Shown piece by piece: positions 20,003 through 28,250 of a stretch of 64,000 bases of DNA. Each line of letters starts with the position of its first letter. The stretch's first letter is position 1. Location: contig CACPLG010000007.1 in NCBI GenBank assembly GCA_902634775.1, positions 1 to 64,000 of the forward strand, written 5' to 3'. The position numbers and the translations under genes are program-made. This DNA is from an uncultured Pelagibacteraceae bacterium. Its GTDB lineage: Bacteria; Pseudomonadota; Alphaproteobacteria; Pelagibacterales; Pelagibacteraceae. Under the pieces are notes generated by a model. It saw only the letters and a list, made by a program, of their open reading frames with translations. It did not search any database and was not told where the DNA came from.

Positions 20003-20248
20003 AAACTCTTTTAGTTTGTTTTCTTTTTCTAGAGCCCTTAGTTCAGTATAACCTCCTACGTGGTGGTCACCAAAAAAAATTTGGGGGATAGTCCTTTGAC
20101 CATTTGTTTTTTTAATCATTTCATCTCTTATATTTGCACCTGACGAAACATCTATTTCGCTAAACTTTAATTTATTTCTTTCAAGCAACCGTTTCGCTGC
20201 ATTACAAAAATTACAAGAAGGACCTGTATAAATGAGAATATTTTTCAT
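19994..20248 (-). CDS. grxC: Glutaredoxin (GrxC type)
   Basis: An 84-residue dithiol glutaredoxin, the size of E. coli Grx3 (83). The active site is CNFC (Cys12, Cys15) in YTGPSCNFCNAAK instead of the common CPYC; the cis-Pro loop RTIPQIF and the glutathione-binding HHVGGYTEL are intact. It would use glutathione, whose synthesis genes gshA and gshB also lie in this window. It follows the DUF2805 gene after 3 bases on the minus strand. Confidence 0.92.
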   Translation of the reverse strand: MKNILIYTGPSCNFCNAAKRLLERNKLKFSEIDVSSGANIRDEMIKKTNGQRTIPQIFFGDHHVGGYTELRALEKENKLKEFLE

Positions 20249-20251
20249 TTC

Positions 20252-20545
20252 TTATATATAGTCATTTTTTTTTATTTTTCTTCTTATTTCTTTTCTTGAT
20301 AATTCAAATTTTTTTCTATGTTTGATGCTTTGATTTTTAGCTCTTTTTCTCCAAAGTCTAAAAGAAGAGGGTTTTAATTTTTTCCTCATCAATTTGATTA
20401 CGTCACTTTCAGAATATCCAGATCTTTTTTTTATCTCCTCAAAAGTGATGCGGTCCGCCCAGGCAGCCCACACAACCCAATCTGGACTCATAGAATTTGG
20501 CTCTGGATTTTTAACTTTTGTAATAGGCCTGTGACCTTTTTTCAT
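20252..20545 (-). CDS. DUF2805 / TIGR03643 family protein
   Basis: A 97-residue basic protein matching the DUF2805 family: WVVWAAWADRITFEEIKKRSG, then SESDVIKLMRKKLKPSSFRLWRKR. The pattern looks like a helix-turn-helix-like fold, but no function is established. Three bases separate it from grxC, so the two form an operon. Its upstream gap contains a stem-loop and a terminator-like hairpin, so the operon may be attenuated. Confidence 0.8.
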   Translation of the reverse strand: MKKGHRPITKVKNPEPNSMSPDWVVWAAWADRITFEEIKKRSGYSESDVIKLMRKKLKPSSFRLWRKRAKNQSIKHRKKFELSRKEIRRKIKKNDYI

Positions 20546-20564
20546 AAATATTTAATTAATATCA

Positions 20565-20587
20565 AAAAATTGCTTAATGCAATTTTT
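20565..20587. terminator. AT-rich hairpin with flanking A and T runs
   Basis: AAAAATTGC (20565-20573) and GCAATTTTT (20579-20587) form a perfect 9-base-pair stem with loop TTAAT. On the minus strand the stem is followed by a U-run, as in an intrinsic terminator, and lies about 20 bases before the DUF2805 start. It is weak, with only two G-C pairs. Confidence 0.4.
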
Positions 20588-20736
20588 ATGGAGTGTGATA
20601 TATTGTAAATTGATAGTCCTATCTAGCCATCTTTAGCTCCCGGTTTTTTAGGGCTATCCTTCAAAAAAGCCTTTAAGTGTAATTTTTAGCACCACATCAA
20701 TATTTTAGTTTTTGTGATAATAATACTCTTAATATT
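20588..20736. other. Intergenic region with a candidate structured RNA
   Basis: This gap lies between the divergent DUF2805 and proC genes. GATAGTCCT (20612-20620) pairs with AGGGCTATC (20650-20658) as a 9-base-pair stem with one G-T wobble, enclosing 29 bases that contain AGC/GCT and CCCGG elements. Read on the minus strand it is a stem-loop followed about 25 bases later by the terminator-like hairpin at 20565-20587, the layout of an attenuated leader. Read on the plus strand it would be a proC leader or a small RNA. I could not match it to SRP RNA, tmRNA, 6S RNA or a known riboswitch. Confidence 0.35.
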
Positions 20737-21507
20737 ATGAAATTAGGATTTATTGGAACGGGTGAAATTACAAAAGCTGTAGTTATTGGCATCTTAGGGT
20801 CGAAATTAAAGTTTAAAAAAATTTATTTATCAGAACGGAATAAAAAAATTTCCTCTTTTTTAAGAAAAAAGAATAAAAAAATTCAAATTGAAAAAGACAA
20901 CCAGCTAATAATCGATAAATCAGACTGGGTTTTTTTAGCTGTTACGCCAAAGGTTGGTAATCAAATCATCAGAAAACTAAATTTTAAAAAAAAACAAGTC
21001 ATTATTAGCTTTATTTCAACAATACAACTTCCAGTATTAAAAAAATTAACTAAAATTAATAAAGATATTGTTCGTGCAATTCCTTTGCCACCAATATCTT
21101 TAAGAAAAGGTCCAGTTCCAATATTTCCACCAAATAAAAAAGTAAAAAAATTTTTTTCTCACTTAGGTACGGTTATTGAAATAAATAATGAAAAAAAATC
21201 TCTTAATTTCTGGTCAACATCTGGAATGATGGCGCCATTCTACGAATTTTTAAATACCTTATCAAAATGGCTTATTTTAAAAGGGATTAAAAGAGAAAAT
21301 GCTCAAAATTATATTACTTCATTGTTTGTTGCACTTTCTGAAAACGCACAAAAAAATTCTGGAAAAGATTTATCAATTTTGGTAAAAAATTCTCAAACAC
21401 CTGGGGGATTAAATGAACAAGGTGTTAAATTATTTAAAAAATTTAAATTTTATAAGTCGACTGACAAAACTCTTAGTGATATTTTAAAAAGGTTGAAAAA
21501 AAATTGA
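20737..21507 (+). CDS. Pyrroline-5-carboxylate reductase-like protein
   Basis: A ProC/NADP-oxidoreductase-family protein. The Rossmann start is LGFIGTGEITKAVVIGIL; VFLAVTPKVGNQII and FISTIQLPVLKKL follow the ProC pattern, and the C-terminal ProC dimerisation region contains SQTPGGLNEQGVKLFKKF. At 256 residues it is slightly short, and the typical proline-binding HPFD region is diverged, so a true proline-synthesis role is uncertain. The next gene follows after 1 base. Confidence 0.75.
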   Translation: MKLGFIGTGEITKAVVIGILGSKLKFKKIYLSERNKKISSFLRKKNKKIQIEKDNQLIIDKSDWVFLAVTPKVGNQIIRKLNFKKKQVIISFISTIQLPVLKKLTKINKDIVRAIPLPPISLRKGPVPIFPPNKKVKKFFSHLGTVIEINNEKKSLNFWSTSGMMAPFYEFLNTLSKWLILKGIKRENAQNYITSLFVALSENAQKNSGKDLSILVKNSQTPGGLNEQGVKLFKKFKFYKSTDKTLSDILKRLKKN

Positions 21508-21508
21508 T

Positions 21509-22204
21509 ATGAGACAAATTTTTAAAAATGTTAAGCAAAAATTAGTTTCCAAATATATTAAAAATAGTGCCACAAAAAACACTAAGGAAGTTCTTCAAAC
21601 TGTAAAAGAACAATTAGTTTCAAAATATACAAAAAACGATAATTCGAAAAGTTCTAAAACGTTTAGACCTAGGATTAAGGCTAGAATCAGAAGAAATAAA
21701 CAGATCATCTCAAAAAATATAGATAATCTTTTTGACTGGATTAAAGGAGCTGAAATTATTGAGCTTAAAAAATGTAATACAAACGAGGATCCTGTTAGAC
21801 CTGAGTTAGATAATAAATTTAGAACTAGTTATGGTAGAAAAATTTATGGAGTAAAATACAAAGGTGAAATTCATGCTGTAATGTGTTTTGCTTTTACTAA
21901 TGAAATACCAAAAAGTGTTGAAGAATTAGATATGATGAGCAAAGATGCTTTTCTTCAAAGTATCCGTAGAAACTATCAAGTAGGAAAAATAGCAATTGCA
22001 TATACAGTATGGTCGAAAAAAAGAGGTGGAGGTAAATTAATCGTAAAAGAGGTATTCAAATTAATTAAAAAAACACATCATTTAAATCGACTAATTACTT
22101 TATCACCACTCACAGAAATGGCTCGAAAGTTTCATTTAAGTAATGGAGCTGTTCAAATACAAGTTAACGAGACCACCCAAAACTTTGAATACGAAAAAGT
22201 TTGA
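21509..22204 (+). CDS. Basic protein of unknown function, possible acyltransferase fold
   Basis: A 231-residue protein that I do not recognise. The first ~75 residues are strongly basic and contain an internal duplication: VKQKLVSKYIKN (residues 8-19) and VKEQLVSKYTKN (32-43). The rest has YGVKYKGEIHAVMCFAFTNE, GKIAIAYTVWSKKRGGGKLIV and a terminal region LSPLTEMARKFHLSNGAV, a layout reminiscent of GNAT N-acyltransferases (acceptor strand, glycine-rich CoA loop, final helix), but no signature is decisive. It is coupled to the ProC-like gene. Confidence 0.5.
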   Translation: MRQIFKNVKQKLVSKYIKNSATKNTKEVLQTVKEQLVSKYTKNDNSKSSKTFRPRIKARIRRNKQIISKNIDNLFDWIKGAEIIELKKCNTNEDPVRPELDNKFRTSYGRKIYGVKYKGEIHAVMCFAFTNEIPKSVEELDMMSKDAFLQSIRRNYQVGKIAIAYTVWSKKRGGGKLIVKEVFKLIKKTHHLNRLITLSPLTEMARKFHLSNGAVQIQVNETTQNFEYEKV

Positions 22205-22263
22205 AGTTCTTTTTCAAATGAAATACGTTTAATAAGTTAATTCTTATAATAAGGATCTAACTA

Positions 22264-23442
22264 ATGAACAGAAACTTAATCGTACTTTTTTTTAGTCAAA
22301 TTTTTAGCTTTACAGCTGCGCCGGTAACAGTTTTTCTAAGTGGTATTATTGGATCACAAATTAGCCCGTTGAAATCTTTGTCAACTTTACCAATGTCAAT
22401 ATCTGTTGTTGGTATCGCACTGGGAGCAATTGTTGCCACCAAAACAATGAGTTTATTAGGAAGAAGGACGGGTTTTATTATTGCAGCTATTTCTAATTCT
22501 TTAGTTTCGTTATTGGCCGCATATTCAGTTATGTCACAGAATTTTATTTTATTTTGTTTTGCAAATTTTTTTATTGGGGTTGGAATGGCTTTTACCCATC
22601 AATATCGATTTGCTGCAGCTGAAAGTGTTGATAAAGAGAAAATACCAAAAGCAATTTCAATAATTCTTTTAGGAGGTATAGTTTCTGCATTTATTGGTCC
22701 AGGTACAGCAAATTTAACAAAAAACTTTTTGTCAGAGCAATTATATGTTGGTTCATATGTATCCCTTGCAGTGTATATGTTTCTGCCAGCTATTTTCTTT
22801 TTATTTTACAAAAACAGTACAATCGAAAAAAAAGATATAAGTTTTATTGGTAGAGGCTATTTTGAAATTATTTCTCAACCTAGATTTTTACAGGCAATGG
22901 TAGCAAGTGCATTTGGATATGCAATAATGACCTTTTTGATGACTGCTACTCCAATAAGCATGCATGTAATGGAAAATATGTCATTAAATATCACAAGTTT
23001 TGTTATTCAGATGCATGTTGCATCAATGTTTTTACCATCCCTAATAACTGGAAATTTGATAAAAAAATTCGGACATAGCAAAATAATGTACGTTGGCCTG
23101 CTACTTTATAGTGTAACGATACTATTAAGTTTATTGGATCAAACTTTTTTAAATTATCTTGTTGCTTTGATTTTTCTTGGGTTTGGCTGGAATTTTTTAT
23201 TCATATCAGGGACAAGTCTTCTGGTAACAACTTACAAAGAACACGAAAAATTTAAAGCTCAAGGTTTAAACGATTTTGTAGTTTATTCTGTACATGCAAT
23301 AGGAAGTTTATCAGCAGGTGTACTGTTAGTTTTGACTAATTGGAAGTTAATGAATATTATCTGTATACCTCTAATAGCAATTATATTGATTACAATATTA
23401 AGAGCTGAATTTATTGAAAAAAAAACTAGAAATACTTTTTAA
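22264..23442 (+). CDS. Major facilitator superfamily transporter
   Basis: A 392-residue, 12-helix MFS protein. The loop 2-3 motif is MSLLGRRTGFIIAA, and loop 8-9 has LIKKFGHSKIMYVG. Helix 4 contains GMAFTHQYRFAAAE. The substrate cannot be told. It stands alone on the plus strand after a 59-base gap and overlaps the 3' end of the terC-like gene by 17 bases. Confidence 0.85.
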   Translation: MNRNLIVLFFSQIFSFTAAPVTVFLSGIIGSQISPLKSLSTLPMSISVVGIALGAIVATKTMSLLGRRTGFIIAAISNSLVSLLAAYSVMSQNFILFCFANFFIGVGMAFTHQYRFAAAESVDKEKIPKAISIILLGGIVSAFIGPGTANLTKNFLSEQLYVGSYVSLAVYMFLPAIFFLFYKNSTIEKKDISFIGRGYFEIISQPRFLQAMVASAFGYAIMTFLMTATPISMHVMENMSLNITSFVIQMHVASMFLPSLITGNLIKKFGHSKIMYVGLLLYSVTILLSLLDQTFLNYLVALIFLGFGWNFLFISGTSLLVTTYKEHEKFKAQGLNDFVVYSVHAIGSLSAGVLLVLTNWKLMNIICIPLIAIILITILRAEFIEKKTRNTF

Positions 23443-24037
23443 AACCTTCGGCTACTTTAAGTATTTCTAAATCAACGAGACCACCAATTATCAATTGAAT
23501 AGCTACAATTAGAATAAAGCCTAAACCTATATAAGCAATCCACAAATGTCTTTGAATATAGTTTGCAAGATAAGTTGCTAGAGCACCGGTTAAAATAACT
23601 GATAAAACCAAACCAAAAACCATAAAACCAAAGTTTCCCTTTGCAGCACCAACTACCCCAATAACGTTATCGAAGCTGATTGTTATATCTGCAAAAAGAA
23701 CTTTATAGACACTTTGTATGTATGAGGGCTGTTTTGATATCTTAGTTGGAGATTTAATTTTTTTGATCTCAAACAAATCTTTTCTTAAATCATTAACGAT
23801 CCAAACTAAAAGTAAACCACCTAAAATTTTAATAAAATAAAATTTAAATAAGTATGTTGCAAATACAGCAAAAATAACTTTAAAAACTAAAGCGCCTGCA
23901 ACACCCCACAATATAATTTGTTTTCTGTGTTTAGGAACAAAGTTAGCTGCTATTAGTCCAATTATAATCGCGTTGTCCGCTGCAAGAATAATATCTATGA
24001 AGATAATTTGTAAGAGTATAATAGATTGTTCAATCAA
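23426..24037 (-). CDS. TerC-family integral membrane protein
   Basis: A 203-residue, seven-helix protein with two copies of the family's acidic motif: IDIILAADNAIIIGL near residues 14-28 and DITISFDNVIGVVGAAKG near 116-133. TerC/YjbE proteins are linked to metal export (for example manganese loaded onto secreted enzymes) and tellurite resistance; the ion here is unknown. It uses a TTG start at 24037, supported by GAGGA a few bases upstream. Confidence 0.85.
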   Translation of the reverse strand: MIEQSIILLQIIFIDIILAADNAIIIGLIAANFVPKHRKQIILWGVAGALVFKVIFAVFATYLFKFYFIKILGGLLLVWIVNDLRKDLFEIKKIKSPTKISKQPSYIQSVYKVLFADITISFDNVIGVVGAAKGNFGFMVFGLVLSVILTGALATYLANYIQRHLWIAYIGLGFILIVAIQLIIGGLVDLEILKVAEGFKKYF

Positions 24038-24142
24038 GATTCCTCAATAATATAAAATTTTTTGTATAATTCAATTAAAAGTAGTGAAAATTTTTATTGA
24101 TTTAAAGATTTAGACATAATCAAATGGGTGTTTAATAAATAA

Positions 24143-24148
24143 AGGAGG
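24143..24148 (+). promoter_or_regulatory. Strong Shine-Dalgarno site of the TRAP binding-protein gene
   Basis: AGGAGG lies four bases before the dctP-like ATG (24153). Perfect sites are rare in this window, where most starts lack one, so heavy translation of the binding protein is expected. Confidence 0.7.
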
Positions 24149-24152
24149 AGAA

Positions 24153-25121
24153 ATGAAAATATTTAAATATATTTTATCAATTTTTGTTGCCCTACTTGTA
24201 TTTACACATTCAAATGCTGCTGAAAAATGGGATATGGCTCTGGCTTATGGTGCTGGAAACTTTCATTCAGCAAACGCAACTGAATTTGCAAATAACGTAA
24301 CAAAAAAAAGTAAAGGCCAACTCACTATAGTTACTCATCCGGGTGGTTCTCTATTTAAAGGGGGAGAAATTTTTAGAGCTGTTAGAACTGGTCAGGCTCC
24401 AATTGGAGAAAGATTTATGTCAGCTTTAGGTAAAGAAGATCCATTACTAGAAATCGACTCACTGCCATTTTTAGCAACTTCGTATGGTGATGCTATGAAA
24501 CTTTATAAGGCTTCAAAAGCTGAAATTGCAAAAAGTTTGGATAAAAAAGGACTTGTATTTTTATATGCAGTTCCATGGCCAGCTCAAGGTTTGTACTCTA
24601 AAAAAGAAATTAATAGTGTAGCAGATCTTAAAGGTTTAAAATTTAGAGCTTACAACAGTGCAACTGTAAGAATTGCAGAATTAACTGGTATGGCTCCAAC
24701 TAAAATTGAAGCTGCTGAGATATCTCAAGCATTTTCAACAGGAGCTGTTGAAAGTATGATTACCTCTCCAACAACTGGTAAGAACAAAAAAATTTGGGAA
24801 AATGGTGTAAAATATTTTTATGACATTGCAGCATGGTTTCCAAAAAATATGATTATAGCTAACAAAGAGGCGTGGAATAAGTTAGATAAAGCGACTCAAG
24901 ATTTAATCATGAAAGAAGCAGCAGTTGCTGAGAGAAAAGGTTGGCAGCTTTCTAAAATGGGAAATAAAAATGACAAAAAAGCTTTAGCTGATGCTGGCAT
25001 GACTGTTGGTAAAGTTAACGCTGCTTTAAAATCTCATTTTGAAAAAGTCGGTCAAACAATGTCTAAAGAATGGGCTAGTAAAGCTGGTTCAAGAGGACAA
25101 ACTGTTTTATCAAAATATTAA
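24153..25121 (+). CDS. dctP: TRAP transporter substrate-binding protein (DctP family)
   Basis: The periplasmic receptor of a sodium-driven TRAP uptake system. A signal peptide (about 1-22, ending HSNAA) is followed by a DctP fold: PGGSLFKGGEIFRAVRTGQAPIG, the ligand-gripping region DLKGLKFRAYN with the family's conserved Arg, and GAVESMITSPTTG. At 322 residues it is normal. The substrate is not readable from motifs; the nearby pxpABC genes suggest 5-oxoproline or a related acid, which is inference. A perfect ribosome site precedes it and an intrinsic terminator follows it. Confidence 0.92.
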   Translation: MKIFKYILSIFVALLVFTHSNAAEKWDMALAYGAGNFHSANATEFANNVTKKSKGQLTIVTHPGGSLFKGGEIFRAVRTGQAPIGERFMSALGKEDPLLEIDSLPFLATSYGDAMKLYKASKAEIAKSLDKKGLVFLYAVPWPAQGLYSKKEINSVADLKGLKFRAYNSATVRIAELTGMAPTKIEAAEISQAFSTGAVESMITSPTTGKNKKIWENGVKYFYDIAAWFPKNMIIANKEAWNKLDKATQDLIMKEAAVAERKGWQLSKMGNKNDKKALADAGMTVGKVNAALKSHFEKVGQTMSKEWASKAGSRGQTVLSKY

Positions 25122-25132
25122 CAATTTAAAAT

Positions 25133-25162
25133 AAAAGGCCATCTATATACGATGGCCTTTTT
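25133..25162 (+). terminator. Intrinsic terminator between dctP and dctQ
   Basis: AAAAGGCCATC (25133-25143) pairs perfectly with GATGGCCTTTT (25151-25161) around the loop TATATAC, ending in a T-run. It is the clearest terminator in the window and sits six bases before the dctQ ATG (25168). It should cut most transcripts after dctP and protect their 3' end, giving excess binding protein over membrane subunits. Confidence 0.85.
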
Positions 25163-25167
25163 AAATT

Positions 25168-25650
25168 ATGTTAATCAAAATAGAAAACTTCCTTCATCGA
25201 GTTTATAAATTTTCAGGTATATTAGCAGCAATATTTCTCATACTTGTTGCAGTTTTTATTTTAATTGGAATATCTTCTCGAATTTTTGATTTCTACATAA
25301 GAGGTTTGTCAGAGTATTCAGGGTATTGTATGGCTGCCTCAACCTTTTTTGCACTCGCTTATACATTTTCAGAGGGCGGCCACATAAGAATTACTTTGTT
25401 TCTAGAAAAAATGGGCAGTCGATTAAAAAGAATATTTGAACTGTGGTGTTTATCAATTTCGTCTATTTTTTCTGGATTTCTTTTTTTCTATTTCACCAAA
25501 ATGTTATTCATTTCATATAAATTTCAGGAGAGAAGCGAAGGTGCTGATGAAATTTTAATTTGGATACCCCAGACAAGTTTAGCTTTGGGATCTTTAATCT
25601 TTTTTATTTGTATTTTACACCATCTCTTTAAAGCACTGAAAAATGACTGA
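25168..25650 (+). CDS. dctQ: TRAP transporter small membrane subunit (DctQ)
   Basis: A 160-residue four-helix protein (hydrophobic stretches near 13-36, 48-66, 89-112 and 130-153). GLSEYSGYCMAASTFFALAYTFSEGGHIRITLF matches the DctQ core, including the Gly-His-Ile-Arg motif. It pairs with the large subunit DctM. It starts just after an intrinsic terminator and has no ribosome site, so expression is probably low, by read-through. It overlaps dctM by 8 bases. Confidence 0.9.
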   Translation: MLIKIENFLHRVYKFSGILAAIFLILVAVFILIGISSRIFDFYIRGLSEYSGYCMAASTFFALAYTFSEGGHIRITLFLEKMGSRLKRIFELWCLSISSIFSGFLFFYFTKMLFISYKFQERSEGADEILIWIPQTSLALGSLIFFICILHHLFKALKND

Positions 25651-26953
25651 AATTATATTAGCAATTTTTTTTATTACTGTTTTATTATTATTTTTAAGTA
25701 GCGGTATATGGGTTGCTTTAAGCATGATTGGTGTCTCAGCCATTGCAATGGAATTGTTTACCTCAAGACCAGTTGGTGATGCAATGGCAACAACAATTTG
25801 GGGAATGTCATCTTCTTGGACTCTTACCGCCCTTCCATTATTTGTTTGGATGGGTGAAATATTATTTAGAACTAAATTATCTGAAAATCTTTTTGAAGGA
25901 CTTTCTCCATGGATGCAAAAGCTTCCTGGGGGACTTATTCATGTAAATGTTGTTGGTTGTGCAATTTTTGCAGCTATTTCAGGTTCCTCTGCGGCAACAG
26001 TTGCGACTGTAGGTAAAATGTCCATACCTGAACTTCGTAAAAGAAATTATCCAGAAAAAATATTACTTGGAAGTTTAGCTGGGTCTGGAACTTTAGGTTT
26101 ATTAATACCGCCATCTATAATTTTAATAATTTATGGCGTTACAGTTCAAGAGTCTATTGCTAAGCTTTTTATTGCTGGAATTTTTCCCGGGATAATGATT
26201 GCAATTATTTTCATGACTTACGTTGTTATTTGGTCATTGATGAACAAAAATAAGATGCCCGTTTTAACAGAAGAAATATCTTTTACTGAAAAAATAAAAA
26301 AATCAGGAAAATTAATACCAGTAATATTGTTAATTGTATCTGTAATAGGATCTATTTATTCAGGTGTAGCCACTGCAACAGAAGCAGCTTCATTAGGGGT
26401 AGTTGGAGCATTGATATTATCTTTTTTCCAAAAAAGTTTAACTATTGACTCATTTAAGAAGTCCTTATTAGGAGCAACCAAAACCTCTTGTATGATCGGA
26501 TTTATTCTTGCTGGATCAACTTTTCTCTCATTAGCCATGGGTTTTACTGGATTACCTAGAAACTTAGCAATGTGGATAGATACAATGCAGCTATCACCTT
26601 ACATACTTATTGTTGTGTTAATGATTTTTTACATAATACTTGGAATGTTTTTAGATGGAATATCTGCAGTAGTTTTAACTATGGCAATAATTGAACCTAT
26701 GATTAGACAAGCTGGTTTTGATATGATTTGGTTCGGTATATTCTTAGTTGTTGTAGTTGAAATGGCACAAATAACTCCTCCAGTCGGATTTAATTTGTTT
26801 GTTTTACAGGGAATGGCAGAAAAAGATATGGGATATATAGCAAGAAGTGCCTTTCCACTTTTTCTCTTAATGATTTTAGCAACAGTTATAATTATTATAT
26901 TTCCTGAAATAGCCCTATGGCTCCCTGAGAAAATGATCCAGAATATAAATTAG
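25643..26953 (+). CDS. dctM: TRAP transporter large membrane subunit (DctM)
   Basis: The 12-helix permease subunit that couples sodium entry to solute uptake. Typical motifs are SGSSAATVATVGKMSIPELRKRNYP, GTLGLLIPPSIILIIYGV, ATEAASLGVVGALIL and MAQITPPVGFNLFVLQG. The 436 residues are standard. It begins inside the last codons of dctQ (8-base overlap) and its stop overlaps a minus-strand TPR gene by 4 bases. Confidence 0.95.
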   Translation: MTEIILAIFFITVLLLFLSSGIWVALSMIGVSAIAMELFTSRPVGDAMATTIWGMSSSWTLTALPLFVWMGEILFRTKLSENLFEGLSPWMQKLPGGLIHVNVVGCAIFAAISGSSAATVATVGKMSIPELRKRNYPEKILLGSLAGSGTLGLLIPPSIILIIYGVTVQESIAKLFIAGIFPGIMIAIIFMTYVVIWSLMNKNKMPVLTEEISFTEKIKKSGKLIPVILLIVSVIGSIYSGVATATEAASLGVVGALILSFFQKSLTIDSFKKSLLGATKTSCMIGFILAGSTFLSLAMGFTGLPRNLAMWIDTMQLSPYILIVVLMIFYIILGMFLDGISAVVLTMAIIEPMIRQAGFDMIWFGIFLVVVVEMAQITPPVGFNLFVLQGMAEKDMGYIARSAFPLFLLMILATVIIIIFPEIALWLPEKMIQNIN

Positions 26954-27453
26954 TATTTAGACTCTTTTTTGCCTTCAATCACCAATTTGAGCTCTTTATA
27001 CTCTTTGCAGTTACAATCTTTTAGAACAGCAAGTCTTTCTTTAGCTTTGTCTAGTCTATTAGTGACCACAAATAATTCTCCCATGTATTCGTTTATACCT
27101 ACATGCTTAGGATCCAATTCAAGCCCCATCGAATAGTAGATTTCTGCATTTTCGTAATCACCTACTTTTCTGTGAGAGAAGCCTAAATAATTTAGTGTAT
27201 CGGCGTCTGCTGGAAATTTTTTATTATGCTTTAATAAATGTCCAATAGCTTTTTTGTAATTTTTTTGTGCTTTATCTATCTTGTTTTTTTTCTCAAATTT
27301 TTTTGCTTTTTTAATCATTTTCACAGCGATTTCGTATTGAGACACTGGCTTAGCTTTATCACCACCACCTGATCCACCATCCCCTCCCGCTGAATAAGCG
27401 GAGCAATTAATTAAAACAAACAAAGAAACTATTAAAAATTTTTTAAACATCAT
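26950..27453 (-). CDS. Secreted TPR-repeat protein
   Basis: A 167-residue exported protein. A signal peptide ends near SAYSA (about residues 17-22) and is followed by a Gly/Ser linker, GGDGGSGGGDKAKP. About three tetratricopeptide repeats follow, the clearest being ADTLNYLGFSHRKVGDYENAEIYYSMGLELDP. TPRs scaffold protein complexes; partner unknown. The start overlaps the pxpA stop by four bases (ATGA on the minus strand), so it is translated with pxpA. Confidence 0.8.
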   Translation of the reverse strand: MMFKKFLIVSLFVLINCSAYSAGGDGGSGGGDKAKPVSQYEIAVKMIKKAKKFEKKNKIDKAQKNYKKAIGHLLKHNKKFPADADTLNYLGFSHRKVGDYENAEIYYSMGLELDPKHVGINEYMGELFVVTNRLDKAKERLAVLKDCNCKEYKELKLVIEGKKESKY

Positions 27454-28223
27454 TTAAACTTTTTTAATTCATCTAGTGGTAATAAATTTAGATTATTTTT
27501 TCTTAAATTTTCTCTAACTTTAAATGCTATGTCCAAAGATGATTTATTATCACCATGTATACAAACTGAGTCTATTTCACAAGGAATTTGTTTACCAGAG
27601 AGACAATTTAACGCTTGGTTTTTTACCATCTTTAGGACGTGTTCTTGCGCTTTAACTGGATCTGTTATTAACGCGGTATTTTTCTTTCTTGAGATTAGGT
27701 TTCCGTCGTCCTCATAATTTCTGTCTGCAAAGATTTCACAAGCGACTTTCATTCCTAGTTTTTTTGCGGACACCTCCATTTTTGAACCTGTTGGAACTAA
27801 ATAAATTAAATCTTTATTAATCTTGTAAATTGTTTTTGCAATAACAGTTGCCAACTCAATATCCTCACATGCCATATTATTTAATGCACCATGAGGCTTA
27901 ATATGAGATACACTTACTTCGTTTTGTTGTGCAATGGCTTGAAGTATATTGTATTGATCTTGTATAAGTTTCTCTATTTCAGCTGAAGAAAGATTAATTC
28001 TTTTTCTTCCAAAATTTTCAGGGTCATTAAATGATGGGTGCGCTCCAATACTTACACCATTTTTTTTTGATATTTTAATAGTTTCTCTCATAGTATCTTC
28101 ATCTCCTGCATGATAACCACAGGCAATATTTGCAGAATTGACTATACCTAATAGTTCAGGATCATATTTATTAGAATGGTGTTTGGATTTTTCACCTAAA
28201 TCACAATTAATATTAATTTCCAT
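27450..28223 (-). CDS. pxpA: 5-oxoprolinase subunit A (LamB/YcsF family)
   Basis: PxpA acts with PxpB and PxpC in ATP-dependent cleavage of 5-oxoproline (pyroglutamate) to glutamate. INCDLGE at the N-terminus, NIACGYHAGDEDTMRETI, SIGAHPSFND, HIKPHGALNN and the C-terminal ICIHGDN-like VCIHGDN are LamB/YcsF signatures. At 257 residues it is standard. It faces pxpB across only 27 bases, so the two promoters must overlap coding sequence or each other. Confidence 0.93.
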   Translation of the reverse strand: MEININCDLGEKSKHHSNKYDPELLGIVNSANIACGYHAGDEDTMRETIKISKKNGVSIGAHPSFNDPENFGRKRINLSSAEIEKLIQDQYNILQAIAQQNEVSVSHIKPHGALNNMACEDIELATVIAKTIYKINKDLIYLVPTGSKMEVSAKKLGMKVACEIFADRNYEDDGNLISRKKNTALITDPVKAQEHVLKMVKNQALNCLSGKQIPCEIDSVCIHGDNKSSLDIAFKVRENLRKNNLNLLPLDELKKFK

Positions 28224-28239
28224 AATTTATGAGTTAAAG

Positions 28240-28245
28240 TATAAC
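28240..28245 (+). promoter_or_regulatory. Possible -10 element for pxpB
   Basis: TATAAC with TTTCCA 17 bases upstream (28217-28222) would start transcription at about the pxpB ATG (28251), giving a leaderless mRNA. The pxpA start codon overlaps the putative -35. Weak match; by eye. Confidence 0.25.
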
Positions 28246-28250
28246 ATGGC

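Noticed and set aside
20588-20736. SRP 4.5S RNA, 6S RNA or tmRNA in the DUF2805-proC gap
   Set aside because: The SRP apical motif (GGAAGCAGC type) and a tRNA-like T arm with CCA end are missing, and no extended closing stem with a central bubble typical of 6S RNA could be drawn.
22200-22218. TTTGAA...TTCAAA inverted repeat after the unknown basic gene
   Set aside because: Only six A/T-rich pairs with no T-run; expected by chance in DNA of this composition.
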